64,000 nucleotides of DNA, taken from NCBI RefSeq assembly GCF_000002985.6, contig NC_003283.11, positions 2,418,001 to 2,482,000 of the forward strand. Reading direction: 5' to 3'. Source of the DNA: Caenorhabditis elegans (Eukaryota > Nematoda > Chromadorea > Rhabditida > Rhabditidae). The position numbers were made by a program, and so were the translations under genes. Below are positions 31,518 to 41,636 of this stretch, one piece after another (position 1 is the first letter of the stretch; each line of letters starts with the position of its first letter). The notes below the pieces were generated by a model that saw nothing but the letters and a program-made list of their open reading frames with translations, was not told the origin of the DNA and ran no database searches.

Positions 31518-34460
31518 TCACTGCTGGTCGTTACTGGTTTCATTAACTGAAGCGGGTACAACTTCATTTGCACAACAGAATCCTCCAAAAAACGCTGAAA
31601 ATAATCCTCTTTTTCTGAAAAAAATACATGCAGTATTACCAAAAAGTGCATTTCTATACTCATCCACAAGAAAAATAATTGGAATTGAATCCACCACTGC
31701 GAACATTGAAAAAAGTATCGATAATGGAAGACTAGCCCATGGGATATTAAGCTTGAACAGTGGACTTGCCCCGATGAATACAGTGGGGAGAAACAGAAAA
31801 ATAGTTGGAATAATTACCTGAAATTGTGTGAGATTGCGTGAGGAGCCTGTGAGGAGTTTGAATTATTACCTGTGCGACAAGAGCTTTGTAAAGTTGCAAT
31901 TGGAGCCGCTTTGAGTATTCATTTTTTCCATGTTCTGTCAGATTCTTGACTTTTCCATAAGTCTTGGTTCCGCAAAAGGCGATAATGAGAATAGGAAATG
32001 CCTAAAAACCGTTGTCTACAGAAAGTGATATACAGTCCTGGCCAAAAATATATCCAATTTTCGATAAATTTACAAATTTTTCAAACGAGCACAACTTAAA
32101 AACTGGGCATGCTATCGAAAAAAGTTCAACTAATGAAGTATTGTCCATAATTACGTCTACTTGTATTCAATTGTTTAAATTGTTTACCAGTGCCATGACA
32201 AGAAATACAGCGGCCGACATCTCGTGAGCCCGTTTTTGACAACTTTTACTGATTCGGCCGTATCTAGAAAACTAATTTTTTCCTGGAAATGTTTTTGAAG
32301 TAAAATCATTTTCATACTACTTGTCATCATTTGTGTATATTACCTTTGTTCTAAAAATCCATAAAAAAAGTTATGAGAGATTAATATTGAATAGTGTACA
32401 ACCACACATGGATCATTTCTCGCAAGTGATGAATTTTTTCCCTAAATCTTCATATCGTGTTTGAATATAGCTTAATTGTGATTAATTATCAAAAAATGAT
32501 TGGTGCAGTGCCAAGTGAGCGTTTGCACTTCCATAACTTTTTTGCTGGATTTTTCAGAACAAAGTGAGTAAGCACAAATGATAACAAGTAGTATGCAGAC
32601 TATTTTACTTCTAAAACATTTCCAGAAAAAAAAATTAGTTTTCGAGATACGGGCGAATCAGTAAAAGTTGTCAAAAACGGGCTCACGAGATGTCGGCCGC
32701 TGTATTTCTTGTCATGACACTGGTAAACAATTTAAACAGTTGAATACAAGTAGACGTAATTATGGACAATACTTCATTAGTTGAACTTTTTTTGATAGCA
32801 TGCCCAGTTTTTAAGTTGTGTTTGTTTGAAAAATTTGTAAATTTATCGAAAATTGGATCTATTTTGGCCGGCACTGTATACTAAAGAAATATGTTACCAT
32901 TGATATCGTAATTGCCAAATTTGCCATAATATCTTTTACTGTCAATCCCTGATTTTCAACGGTGGGCAACCAATACGGAAATGTACAATACAATATGCGA
33001 TTAATATTCAAATCATACAAAGTTTCCAAACTCACTCTAAGGTAGCAAGTATTACGCTATACGTACATATTTTCAAATTAACTTACTTCAAACCGTCTGA
33101 AATTTCCTGACGAGAACCTATAGTATAAAACATTAGCCCTAATATGGCTCCACCAATAATGGACAGGAGAATCCAGAAAATAAGACGCCACCCTGAAAAG
33201 TATCGGAGGCGGCCTTCTCTGAAAAATATTGATTTACCATTCTTACACCCTAAAGTACTCCAAATCCGAATATTTATTAGAGCGCGCTTGCTACGCGTTT
33301 CTGCATCCGCCGTGTTTTGCCTTTCCACTGAAAATTGAAGATTTACCAAATTTTAAGCTTTAATAAATTTTTTCTGCATTTTACGAACAAACCTTTTGTT
33401 AAACAGTGAAAATCGTATTTAAAATGACTAAAATTAACTTTTTTCGTCCACTGGTTGAGAAATGGTTTGAAATTTAAAAAAAATCAACAGGATTTTTCTT
33501 ATTTTCTAAATATTTTCCTATTGAAAATCGTTTTTAACACATTTTTGACTATAACTAGGATCGCAAATGTTTAGGGTCATTAATGTTTAAAACCCGATGT
33601 TTAATTGAAAAATATTTAGAAAATTAGAAAAATCCTGTTGATTTTTTTTTAACCTTTTCTCAACCAGTGGACGAAAAAATTTCATTTTAGTAATTTTAAA
33701 TTCGATTTTCATTGTTTAACAAAAGGCTTGATCGTAAATGCAGAAAAAATTATTAAAGCTCAAAATTTGATAAATCTGAAAAATCTGCAATTTTCAGTGG
33801 AACGGCAAAACACCGCGGATGCAGAAACGCGAAACGTAGCAAGCGCGCTCTAATAATTATTCGATTTTGAGGAGAGCGTGCCCTAGTTTATTTGTTGATT
33901 TTCCTAGAATTTTCTATCAAAAGTAGAAGTGATGTTAATTGTATATGAAGCTTGAAAAATTGACTAATGATACAGTACCTTTGAACGGCAAAATAGCGAT
34001 ATATGAAGTTGATTGCTATAGCGTAAATACTTGTTCCAAAAAATGCCACTCCGGAAACTGAAAAAAATGATTAAAAAATCAAAATTGCTTCTTTTTAAAT
34101 TTCAATTTAAAAGACAGTTCTCTCACCAACAGTGAACTTCAAGACATCTGGATGATTCTCTAGCATATTACTCTTCAAATCCACAAGAATAACTACAGTT
34201 GAGTCGTCATTAAACATGTACTGAAAGTAATCATTCAAAAAAAAAACGCTTCAACACTGACAACTTACGGGTGCTGCAACAAAATGAAATGCTGCATATG
34301 CAATTGACAAGCCTGAGCAGTATATCAGCAAATACTTGTAGCTTCCCATTTTCCGCGGTGAACTTGTAACTACAAGGGTAATCAGAATGAAATTTACCAC
34401 AACAGACAGTACTGCGGCAATTGGCTGAGTTATTGATTTTATTAAGGAAAACGTTCTCAT
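31518..34460 (-). CDS. str-like seven-transmembrane chemoreceptor, divergent
   Basis: Predicted GPCR of the Str superfamily. Exons on the minus strand are 34460-34269, 34220-34127, 34057-33979, 33218-33087, 33036-32898, 32001-31870, 31817-31640 and 31594-31518, giving 340 aa with continuous phase. Motifs: MGSYKYLLIYCSGLS, NFIYRYFAVQRE, LQLQLYKALVAQVIIP and VVDSIPIIFLVDEYRNAL. The last exon has two candidate acceptors: 31594 gives AFFGGFCCANEVVPAS (preferred), while an earlier one gives EKEDYFQRF. Exon 3 (79 nt) matches the exon 3 of the str-like gene at 8.5-10.1 kb, but the proteins are far apart. Intron 3 holds a 583-base palindrome and intron 5 an 844-base Tc1-ended palindrome. It lies between two GST copies on the other strand. 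Confidence 0.87.
32033..32876. mobile_element. Tc1-ended palindromic (fold-back) element, 844 bp
   Basis: Flanked by TA duplications (32031-32032, 32877-32878). Ends CAGTCCTGGCCAAAAATA and CAGTGCCGGCCAAAATAG resemble the Tc1 terminus. The arms pair for about 350 bases, each containing CGGCCGACATCTCG or CGAGATGTCGGCCG. There is no transposase, so it would be non-autonomous. Confidence 0.85.
33274..33856. mobile_element. Palindromic element with TTATTAGAGCGCGCTTGC ends
   Basis: 583 bases whose halves pair along most of their length (TTCTGCATCCGC with GCGGATGCAGAA; CAACAGGATTTTTCT with AGAAAAATCCTGTTG). In intron 3 of the divergent str-like gene. Confidence 0.82.
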
Positions 34461-34803
34461 TTCCAAATGTGAAATTTAACCGGAGAAAGCCACGGAGCAA
34501 GTTATTTGGAGAAAGTGTTTCTGGAAGTTAGAAGTTATTTGAAATTTAAAAAAATAAAGAAAGCCGATTTGTTTCATATATATATAGAGTTTATAATTAT
34601 AGTTTGCAATTTAGAAGAATGATTCATTTTATACTTCCTTGTTCCTTGTAATTGCAGTTTGTATATGATTCTCGTTTGATGTGTCGCAGGTGCTAAACTG
34701 CGTGTCTGGTTCTTCAAATTACACCTGCGACTGACCAAACGCAAATCATCTGTGTGATATCGACTTATAATATGCAGGGTGGTTTATCCGAAAATTTGGA
34801 GTA

Positions 34804-34968
34804 TTAGAGCTTTGCGAGCCCAGAGGACAGGGAAACGTATTTTGTGCCAAGTATGACGATTTGGTCGAAAGAGCCCATCTGTGCATTGACCAGGAAACGG
34901 GCGGCGGCGAGGGCTCCAAAACAGGCTTCGCCCAGTTCCGACTCCTCTGAAGCGACTTCTTCAATTGT
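34804..34968 (-). other. Unassigned coding-like fragment
   Basis: A GC-rich 54-codon frame ends at TAA and begins after a possible TTATAG acceptor. It encodes EACFGALAAARFLVNAQ and GSFDQIVILGTKYVSLSSG, which look like real folded protein and unlike the AT-rich surroundings. No partner exon was found in the same frame upstream. It may be a gene fragment or the last exon of an unseen gene. I do not recognise the family. Confidence 0.35.
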
Positions 34969-35364
34969 CTATAACAATGACACTGGACCACTCGAATTTA
35001 TCGAAAGTACTTGATGGCCGAGATTTTTTGGTTGTGGAAGAGTTTTCTAGAACTGGTGACATAGAAATCTTTCATTTTTTCAATCAAAACTAATTTTTGA
35101 TGAGTGATTTTAGATGCAAAACTAATAGAGGCGCCTTACTAATAGAGGATATACGGTATCCTATCCTATTTTCTCTATAATAGCGCTGCAAAAATAATGT
35201 TCCAATGCACCAATTAAAAACTAGTACTCAGTGTCCCCATTCAGGTTGTGTTTGTCAAAGTAAAATATTGTTTTCCCTCAATCTTTGATCGGTCTAGTTT
35301 CGTCGAAACACGCGTGTTTTTTTCTCTAAATCTCTTCATGCTTACCCATGTCTAATCTATGTTG

Positions 35365-35372
35365 ATGACAAT
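35365..35372 (-). promoter_or_regulatory. SKN-1-type site upstream of GST copy 2
   Basis: Same ATGACAAT as in copy 1, within a conserved 150-base promoter block. Confidence 0.5.
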
Positions 35373-35381
35373 TCAAATTGG

Positions 35382-35389
35382 TATAAAAG
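35382..35389 (+). promoter_or_regulatory. TATA box of GST copy 2
   Basis: TATAAAAG lies 38-45 bases before the ATG at 35427. The matching place in copy 1 reads GAAATGTATAGG, so the box is lost there. Confidence 0.6.
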
Positions 35390-35426
35390 TAGAGGCCATT
35401 AGACCTAAACGATAAGAGCTCGTACG

Positions 35427-35707
35427 ATGGCCGTGCCACAACTTTACTACTTCACTATTCGAGGTAAGAAATTTTAAAGTTTTGCATTTTTGGAAAGCTC
35501 AATATTTTTCAGGATTCGGAGAATACATCCGTCTTCTGTTCCTCGACAATGGTATCAAATTCGAAGACATTCGGTTCGACTACGAGGGGAATGAATGGCA
35601 AGAGTTTAAAAAAGGAATGCTCCTTGGTCAGTTGCCATGCTTGAAGGTGGACGGGCAAGAGATTGTGCAGACTGGAGCAATTATGCGTCATTTGGGAAGA
35701 GTTCATG
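35427..35707 (+). pseudogene. Glutathione S-transferase, exons 1 and 2 only
   Basis: Second GST copy. Exons 35427-35463 and 35513-35707 encode the complete glutathione-binding N-domain (MAVPQLYYFTIRG, then QLPCLKVDGQEIVQTGAI) without lesions and end in a good GTAAGG donor. No exon 3 follows: the next 880 bases are R4 repeats, then a mariner element, then unrelated sequence. The promoter keeps TATA and the SKN-1-type site, so transcription is possible, but only a truncated protein could result. Exon and promoter similarity to copy 1 shows a recent direct duplication of about 5.5 kb spacing. I call it a truncated pseudogene. Confidence 0.82.
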
Positions 35708-35709
35708 GT

Positions 35710-36595
35710 AAGGAGATTTGGCGGGAAATTCGAATTTTTTCAGGAAAGATTGTTGGCGGGATATTCAAATTTTCTCTGATAATATTTTGGGGGAAATTTC
35801 AATTTTTTCGGAAAACATTTAGTGGGAAATTCAAATTTTCACAACAGGAAGTATTTTTGGCGGGAAGTTAGAAAAATTTTCAGGTCAAATTTTTGAGGGA
35901 AATTCAATTATTCTGAGAAAAATATTTGGCGAAAATTTCAATTTTTTTCAGAAAACATTTCAAATTTTATAAGGATCAATTTTGGCGGGAAATTCAATAT
36001 TTACGGAAAAAAAACAATTTAGCGGGATATTCAAATTTTTAGTACAAACAATTTCTGGCGGGGAACTCAAATTTTATGCAAAAAATTAGGCTAGAAATTC
36101 AACTTATCTCATAGTCAGAAAAAAAATAATTTTGCGGGAAATTCAAATTTTCTGAGATAAACATTTGGCAAAAATTTTATGTTTTTTAGAAAAAAAATTC
36201 CAGTTTATCGGGAAAACATTTGGCGAAAAATTTCAATTCTTTCAGAAAAAATACAATTTTGGCGGGATTATCTCTGAAAAATTTTAGCGCGGAATCCAAA
36301 TATTTGAGGAAGATTTTCTTCAGTCAATTCAAATGTTCTGAAAAAAACTTTAAGCGGAAAAATACATTTTTCTTTAATTTTTTTTTTTCGTAATTTCAAT
36401 TTTTCCAAAAAAAAAAAACTTTGCGACAAGAAATTCAAATTTTTGAGAAAGATTTTGGCGGGAACTTCAAATAATCTCATTGAAAACATTGGCGAGAAAT
36501 TTTAGTTGATTCAGAAAATAATTTTGGTCGGAAATTACAATTTTCTGATAAAAATTTGGGCGGGAAATTAAAATTTTTCTATTTATATCATATAT
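35710..36595. repeat. R4 minisatellite, longest array
   Basis: About 25 diverged units of GGCGGGAAATTCAAATTTT plus a C/G/A-rich spacer. It replaces the expected intron and third exon of GST copy 2. Confidence 0.85.
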
Positions 36596-36598
36596 ATA

Positions 36599-37841
36599 TC
36601 AGGTTGTCCCATAAGTTTTTGTACTATTTTTTTTTTTGAAAAAAATTTATTTCTCTCAAGCGACAAGTAGTACTATTCACACAAGTATTCACCATTAGTG
36701 TCCACCACTTGTTGCCATTTACTAGGTAACATCATGATGCCACGGGAGAAGAAATCCGGCGAACGCGATGAGAAGAAAGTGGAGAGTTCAGTTTTGAGAT
36801 GCTCTTCGTCGTCGAATTGCTTGTCGCGCATGTAGTCACTGAGAGACAAGAACAAATGGTAGTCGGTTGGTGCAAGATCTGGAGAATATGGTGGATGCGG
36901 TAAAACAGTCCAACCAAGATCTTGCAGCTTTTGGAAAGTCTTCTTGGCGACATGAGGCCTAGCATTATCGTGAAGAAAATATAGTTTTTCATATTTTCCG
37001 TTGGTCTTTTCTGCAACTCGGTCCAATTGGGCACAATAGTAATCAGCAGTGATAGTTTTATTAGTTGGCAACAATTCCCAGTGCACGGGTCCTTGAACAC
37101 CCCACCAGACACAGATCATAATCTTTTTTGGGTGAAGATCAGGCTTTGGCGTCGGTATTCCTTTCTCACCGATCGGAAGCCATTGACGTTTTCTGGAATG
37201 GTTAACATAGAGCACCCACTTCTCATCTCCAGTAACCAGATTGTTCAGCCAATCGAACTTTCGACGAAAAGTTAGAAGTTGAGTACAAACGTTGACCCGA
37301 GTGAGCTTCTGTGATGCCGAAAGTTCATGAGGCACCCAAGTTCCAAGTTTTGAAGTAAAACCAAGGCGACCCAAGTGACGTGCAATTGTGCTATGACAAC
37401 ACTCAAGCTTCTCTTCCATTTCACGAAGACTAAGACGAGGCTCTTCCTCCACCAGCTTCACTAGGTCTTCTTCATTTAACTCTACCGGTCGCCCAGAACG
37501 TTCTATTTCTTCGAGACTGAAGTCGCCGTTCTTGAACTTTTGAAACCAACTCTTTGCTGTATTATAAGAGAGTGCTCCCTCACCCATCGCACCGCATATG
37601 TTTCGTTCCGCTTCCATTGCTGAATGACCAAGACGAAATTCATAAAGAAGAAGCAATCTAACGTCTCGACGTTCAAGTTTGATGATTGTCATCGTGGCAA
37701 AGTAGAAATGGATGAAATGAATCTTTTCTGAAAGGGGACGACCCGACCTTGACACGACCTACGATGAAAAAATTTTAAAACTTTCTAGAAGTTTTGGAAA
37801 AATATTTGAAAAAGAGTACAAAAACTTATGGGACAACCTGA
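36599..37841. mobile_element. Complete mariner element
   Basis: 1243 bases with terminal inverted repeats starting TCAGGTTGTCCCATAAG. The first 27 bases are identical between ends. It is flanked by TA target duplications at 36597-36598 and 37842-37843. It encodes one uninterrupted transposase on the minus strand. Confidence 0.95.
36673..37695 (-). CDS. Mariner transposase, apparently intact
   Basis: 340 aa from the ATG at 37695 (MTIIKLERRD); an in-frame ATG at 37755 would add 20 residues not expected for the family. The N-terminal helix-turn-helix region includes NTAKSWFQKFKNGDF and GRPVELNEEDL. Then come the WVPHELS motif and the DD34D catalytic triad: first D in VTGDEKW, second in HDNARPH, third in SPDLAPTDYHLF with 34 residues between the last two. 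No stop or frameshift interrupts it. Mariner transposases move elements by cut and paste into TA sites. All visible catalytic parts are present, so the copy may be active or very young. Confidence 0.93.
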   Translation of the reverse strand, partial: TMTIIKLERRDVRLLLLYEFRLGHSAMEAERNICGAMGEGALSYNTAKSWFQKFKNGDFSLEEIERSGRPVELNEEDLVKLVEEEPRLSLREMEEKLECCHSTIARHLGRLGFTSKLGTWVPHELSASQKLTRVNVCTQLLTFRRKFDWLNNLVTGDEKWVLYVNHSRKRQWLPIGEKGIPTPKPDLHPKKIMICVWWGVQGPVHWELLPTNKTITADYYCAQLDRVAEKTNGKYEKLYFLHDNARPHVAKKTFQKLQDLGWTVLPHPPYSPDLAPTDYHLFLSLSDYMRDKQFDDEEHLKTELSTFFSSRSPDFFSRGIMMLPSKWQQVVDTNGEYLCE

Positions 37842-37849
37842 TATTTAAG

Positions 37850-38140
37850 ATCAATCGTCTCGCTCTCATCGATGTTGCCAATGTCTGTCTATCGGACTTT
37901 TTTCCATTCATAGTGAAGCAACTTTCTGTCTTGAAGATTTTCGAATTACAAGTTGGATACGCAGATTTATTGAAATTTAATAGATGGTTGATTTTAAGGA
38001 TATTGGTCCCTATGGAGTGGCAATAAAAATGGTCGGATGCCTGATAGAAGCTCTGCTGTTCTGCAGAACCTTGAGGAAAAATAAAGGAGTAACGATGAAA
38101 AAGAAAATTAGTAGTACTATAACTGTTAAAAGTGTTTGAA
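37850..38140 (+). other. Unassigned coding-like fragment
   Basis: Just right of the mariner, one frame encodes LALIDVANVCLSDFFPFIVK and VLKIFELQVGYADLL and stops at 38026. An overlapping shifted frame then encodes DIGPYGVAIKMVGC and LLFCRTLRKNKG to about 38140. This could be two exons or a frameshifted remnant. I do not recognise the family; an F-box-associated fragment is only a guess. Confidence 0.3.
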
Positions 38141-38175
38141 AATGTTTTTGGAAATAAAAATATGTGATTTTTTTT

Positions 38176-40286
38176 TCACAAAGCGCCCAATATAATTATC
38201 AAATTCAGAAATCCCATGATTCCTAAACTTGGATGGTTTGCAAGTTTTCCTTCCAATGTATTGTTTGCCGATCTTTGAATTGCTTCTGTAATTCTTTTTG
38301 TAAAAGGGGGACTGGCGTTTTTTTCACACCAACCACACGTGTTCTCATCTAGCGAGATTGACTTGGTTTTCAGGTATTTGAATTGTGCATGAATCAGGTC
38401 ACAATTTTTAAAGTTGGGAGATAAAATGTCACTGTTGTTGTTGAGCATAATGGCAGTGAGCAAGGAGTTTGTGTAGATACGCTGCAATTTTTTAAAGGTT
38501 CACCAACTCGCTAAAAGTGATTTTAAAAAATTCACAAACCTTTAAATTTGGAAATGTTAAATTTGAAAACTGCGGATTGTTTTCGATAATAATTGAAACG
38601 CTATCTGAAAATTTAAAAGTTCAAACGGGTCCTAACAATTAAAGAACTTACAGTTAAAAGTTAAAATATGCTTCAAATTCTCTAAGAACGCAATATGAGT
38701 CAAATTGGTGCTCCTGATAATCAAGCTTCCGTATATTGTTTCAACTATCTTCAGCTTACTTACAAGATGCTCATTTTCAGGTCCTATCATAACATTTCCA
38801 TTAACATGTGTACAATTATCTAACAAGTTCTCTAGTGAGTCATTGCACATATTTACATTGTTTTCGCAAATCTTGCATGGTCTACAGTTTAGTGAAGCAA
38901 ACTCTGTGGTGATGAAAGTCTGCATTTCTTGAGTTGTGATGCAGAAATCCTCATGTAAATTGGCTTCAATTTGGATTTTTATTACGTTGGTAAATGCATT
39001 TGGATTGTAGATGTTCTGAATAAAGTGTGATTTTCTCGAAATTTAGAACCGCCATCATAAAAAAATATTTGAATAATTTTTTAGTAGTTTCGTTACGAAA
39101 TTCGCTCATTTGAGCCCTTTTTGGTTCTATACGTTCAAAATTGTCCGAGCCATTAGTCATCCTTTAATAGTAAATTATTTTGTCATTTTATGTAGCATCG
39201 TTGTTAAAAACCACTCTTATGGTCCCAAAATGACCGAATATCATAATAAAACTATTTAAAAAAATTATAAAATTTTTTTATTTACTGTCAAAAAGTGGCA
39301 ATTGCTCAGTTTTGCCACTCATAATTTTAAAAGTCGACCACAACAAAAATTTTCTAATATAAAATATAATTTTTATTTAATTATTTCTATTTGTAGGGCT
39401 CGAGACATGTGACATTGCTTTGGATTTCCTCAAAAGCTCATTTGTTTTTTAATATTTTGGCAATTTGCCAAAACTTTGACCGGAAATTATGAAAAATCGA
39501 GAAATTTTTGGAGTGTTTTACTATGATATTTCGTCGTTTTGGATCATTATAAGTGCATTTAGACAAAATCTCCACTGGCGCCACTCCACCTTTAAAAATG
39601 TTTTTTTTCATTTCGCATAATGTACATTGTGCTATCTTCCAATTTTTCAAGATTACCTTCAGGTTTGGAAGATTCAATAGTCTAACTGTGTTTCTCAGAA
39701 AATAAATATTGGAACAACCTATAGAGGTTAGATTAACAAGTCCCAAGTTTATCATATTGTGGTTGTCGCCCCACATAAACTGTGGCTGGAAAAAAATTTT
39801 GGTAATACATCGAGAAAAATCCAGTACCTCTATTATATCAACAGGCGGTTTAAGTCGACTTTTCGTGCTACACTCCACCGATTCCAGTGAAGCTAGGAAC
39901 GTGCCACTTTTGAAGTCTGTCGACATTACTGCCAAGCTTCCAATTAAATGTTTCATATTTTGAAATGCATGGGATAGCTGATATTCGGACAAATTGGATC
40001 TTTCATCAATTAGGATATCTGCGCAAACAGTGCTGCAATTTGTTGGAAATAGATCCAGATTATAACTAGCGAGAGAAGATTCCGGAAAAATGCAATGCGG
40101 CTCTAAAAGATGTTTGTTTTAAGTTGGATTTATCTACACACTTATTTCAATTTCAATTATTCAGAACTCACCACAATTCTCCTCCAAAAATTTCATATAA
40201 TGGTTCATTCCACCAAATACATCTAATTTATTGGAGTCCGAAACGAGTGATAACTTTAGAAAAATTAGTGAAATCAGTATTTTCAT
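38176..40286 (-). CDS. Receptor L-domain (irld-type) secreted or membrane-anchored protein
   Basis: Nematode protein with two receptor L-domains like those of insulin/EGF receptors but no kinase (irld family). Exons on the minus strand are 40286-40172, 40102-39828, 39785-39657, 39015-38652, 38604-38540 and 38481-38176, giving 417 aa. It starts with a signal peptide (MKILISLIFLKLSLVS). Leucine-rich L-domain repeats include LLNLPNLKV and FLENLKHIL, each followed by an N/L-rich turn. Cysteine pairs (CRPCKICENN, CGWCEKN) fit extracellular folding. It ends in a hydrophobic stretch (GIMGFLNLIIILGAL), which suggests a GPI signal or a membrane tail. Intron 3 is long because of a repeat at 39040-39620. 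Family members are expressed in sensory or epithelial cells in C. elegans; the role of this one is unknown. Confidence 0.84.
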
Positions 40287-40545
40287 TTCAAAACTAGAAG
40301 CGAGCAAAGGAAATTTGAAAACGAAAGATGTATGAGCCAGAGGGAAACAGGTGAAAAAGTAATTTTATGGCATTTTGTGATTAGCTGAACAAAAAATAAT
40401 AATTTCGATTTTGTGAGAACTTTATGGAAACGAAATTAGAAATTTTTCTAGTTTTAAGGACAGCTGTAAAAATTTTCATGTAGTTAGGGACCAATCAGCG
40501 CTGCGCAAAGGGCGTGGCCAATTTTTTTTAATTGGTCGGAGGTGT

Positions 40546-41319
40546 TTTAAAGGTGGACTACACTTGTTGGGGAAATTGCTTTAAAACATGATTATGGGAT
40601 AACAATGACCGAATATCTTGATTAAAAAATTCAAAAAATTTGTCTAGTTTTTTAAAAATGATTTTTGGGAAATTGGAAAAATCTCAGTGATCCCCTAATT
40701 CCAATTCGAATTATCGCCAATTGAATTCGTTCGATGGAGCGCGCTTGCATTATTTTCATTCATTTTTTCTCATTATCTCTCTGATTTTCTTCACTTTTCG
40801 GGATTTTTTAATTGGAAAATGAAAGAAATGACAGAAAAAGTGAAACAATGAGAATGAATAAAATGAATCACGGTGGTTCAGTTGCTAGTTGGGTGCAAAC
40901 GCGCTCCACCGAACAAACTTGCATAACTTGGCCAGGAAGTACAAAATCGAAAATTCATCACAAATAAAGATAGATAATTTCATTGCGGTCATTTCTTATA
41001 TGCATAGCAAAACCGATTTTGTGATGGTTTTCGAGATAGTAGCCAATATAGGTTTCCAGACTGAGTATCATGAACCAATCCATCTAGTTTCTGTGCTACC
41101 ATGGAATAAATAAAAATATTGCAAGCGCGCTCCATCGAACAAATTCAATTGGCGGTAATCCAAATAGGAATTAAGGGAAAACTGAGATTTTCCCAATTTT
41201 CAAAAAATCATATAAAATCTAGAAAAATGTTTTGAATTTTTTTATCATAATATTCGGTCATTGTGACCCCATAGGCGTGTTTTTAAGCAATTTCCCCACA
41301 GAGTGTAGCCCACCTTTTA
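40546..41319. mobile_element. Nested palindromic element
   Basis: Outer ends AAAGGTGGACTACACTTG and GAGTGTAGCCCACCTTT are inverted repeats. Both arms then carry GCAATTTCCCC, GACCGAATAT and GGAGCGCGCTTGCA as mirror images. The centre (about 40730-41130) holds a second palindrome with the GCGCGCTCCA core. Confidence 0.82.
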
Positions 41320-41636
41320 TCATTGCAGACGTTTTTTTCCATGAGTTTTTTTTGCAAAATATCAAAGTATCAAAAAATCAAAGTGGGTCAAAAATCAAAT
41401 CAAAAATTATTTTTTAAAGTTTTTCTTTATAATCAAGTACTCACTTATCTGCTACAAAAAGCACACCATCTAGTCTGAAAAATCATCAATTTTCCTTAAT
41501 AGTTTGTGCTCCGAAGGGTGTAACCCAACAAATCAACCTTACAAACTCCGCTTATCACACCTGACAGGCTGATAATATTTTTACATAAATAGATCAATGA
41601 CTAGGAGAATGTGTATCTGGAAACAAGCTGGAAATC

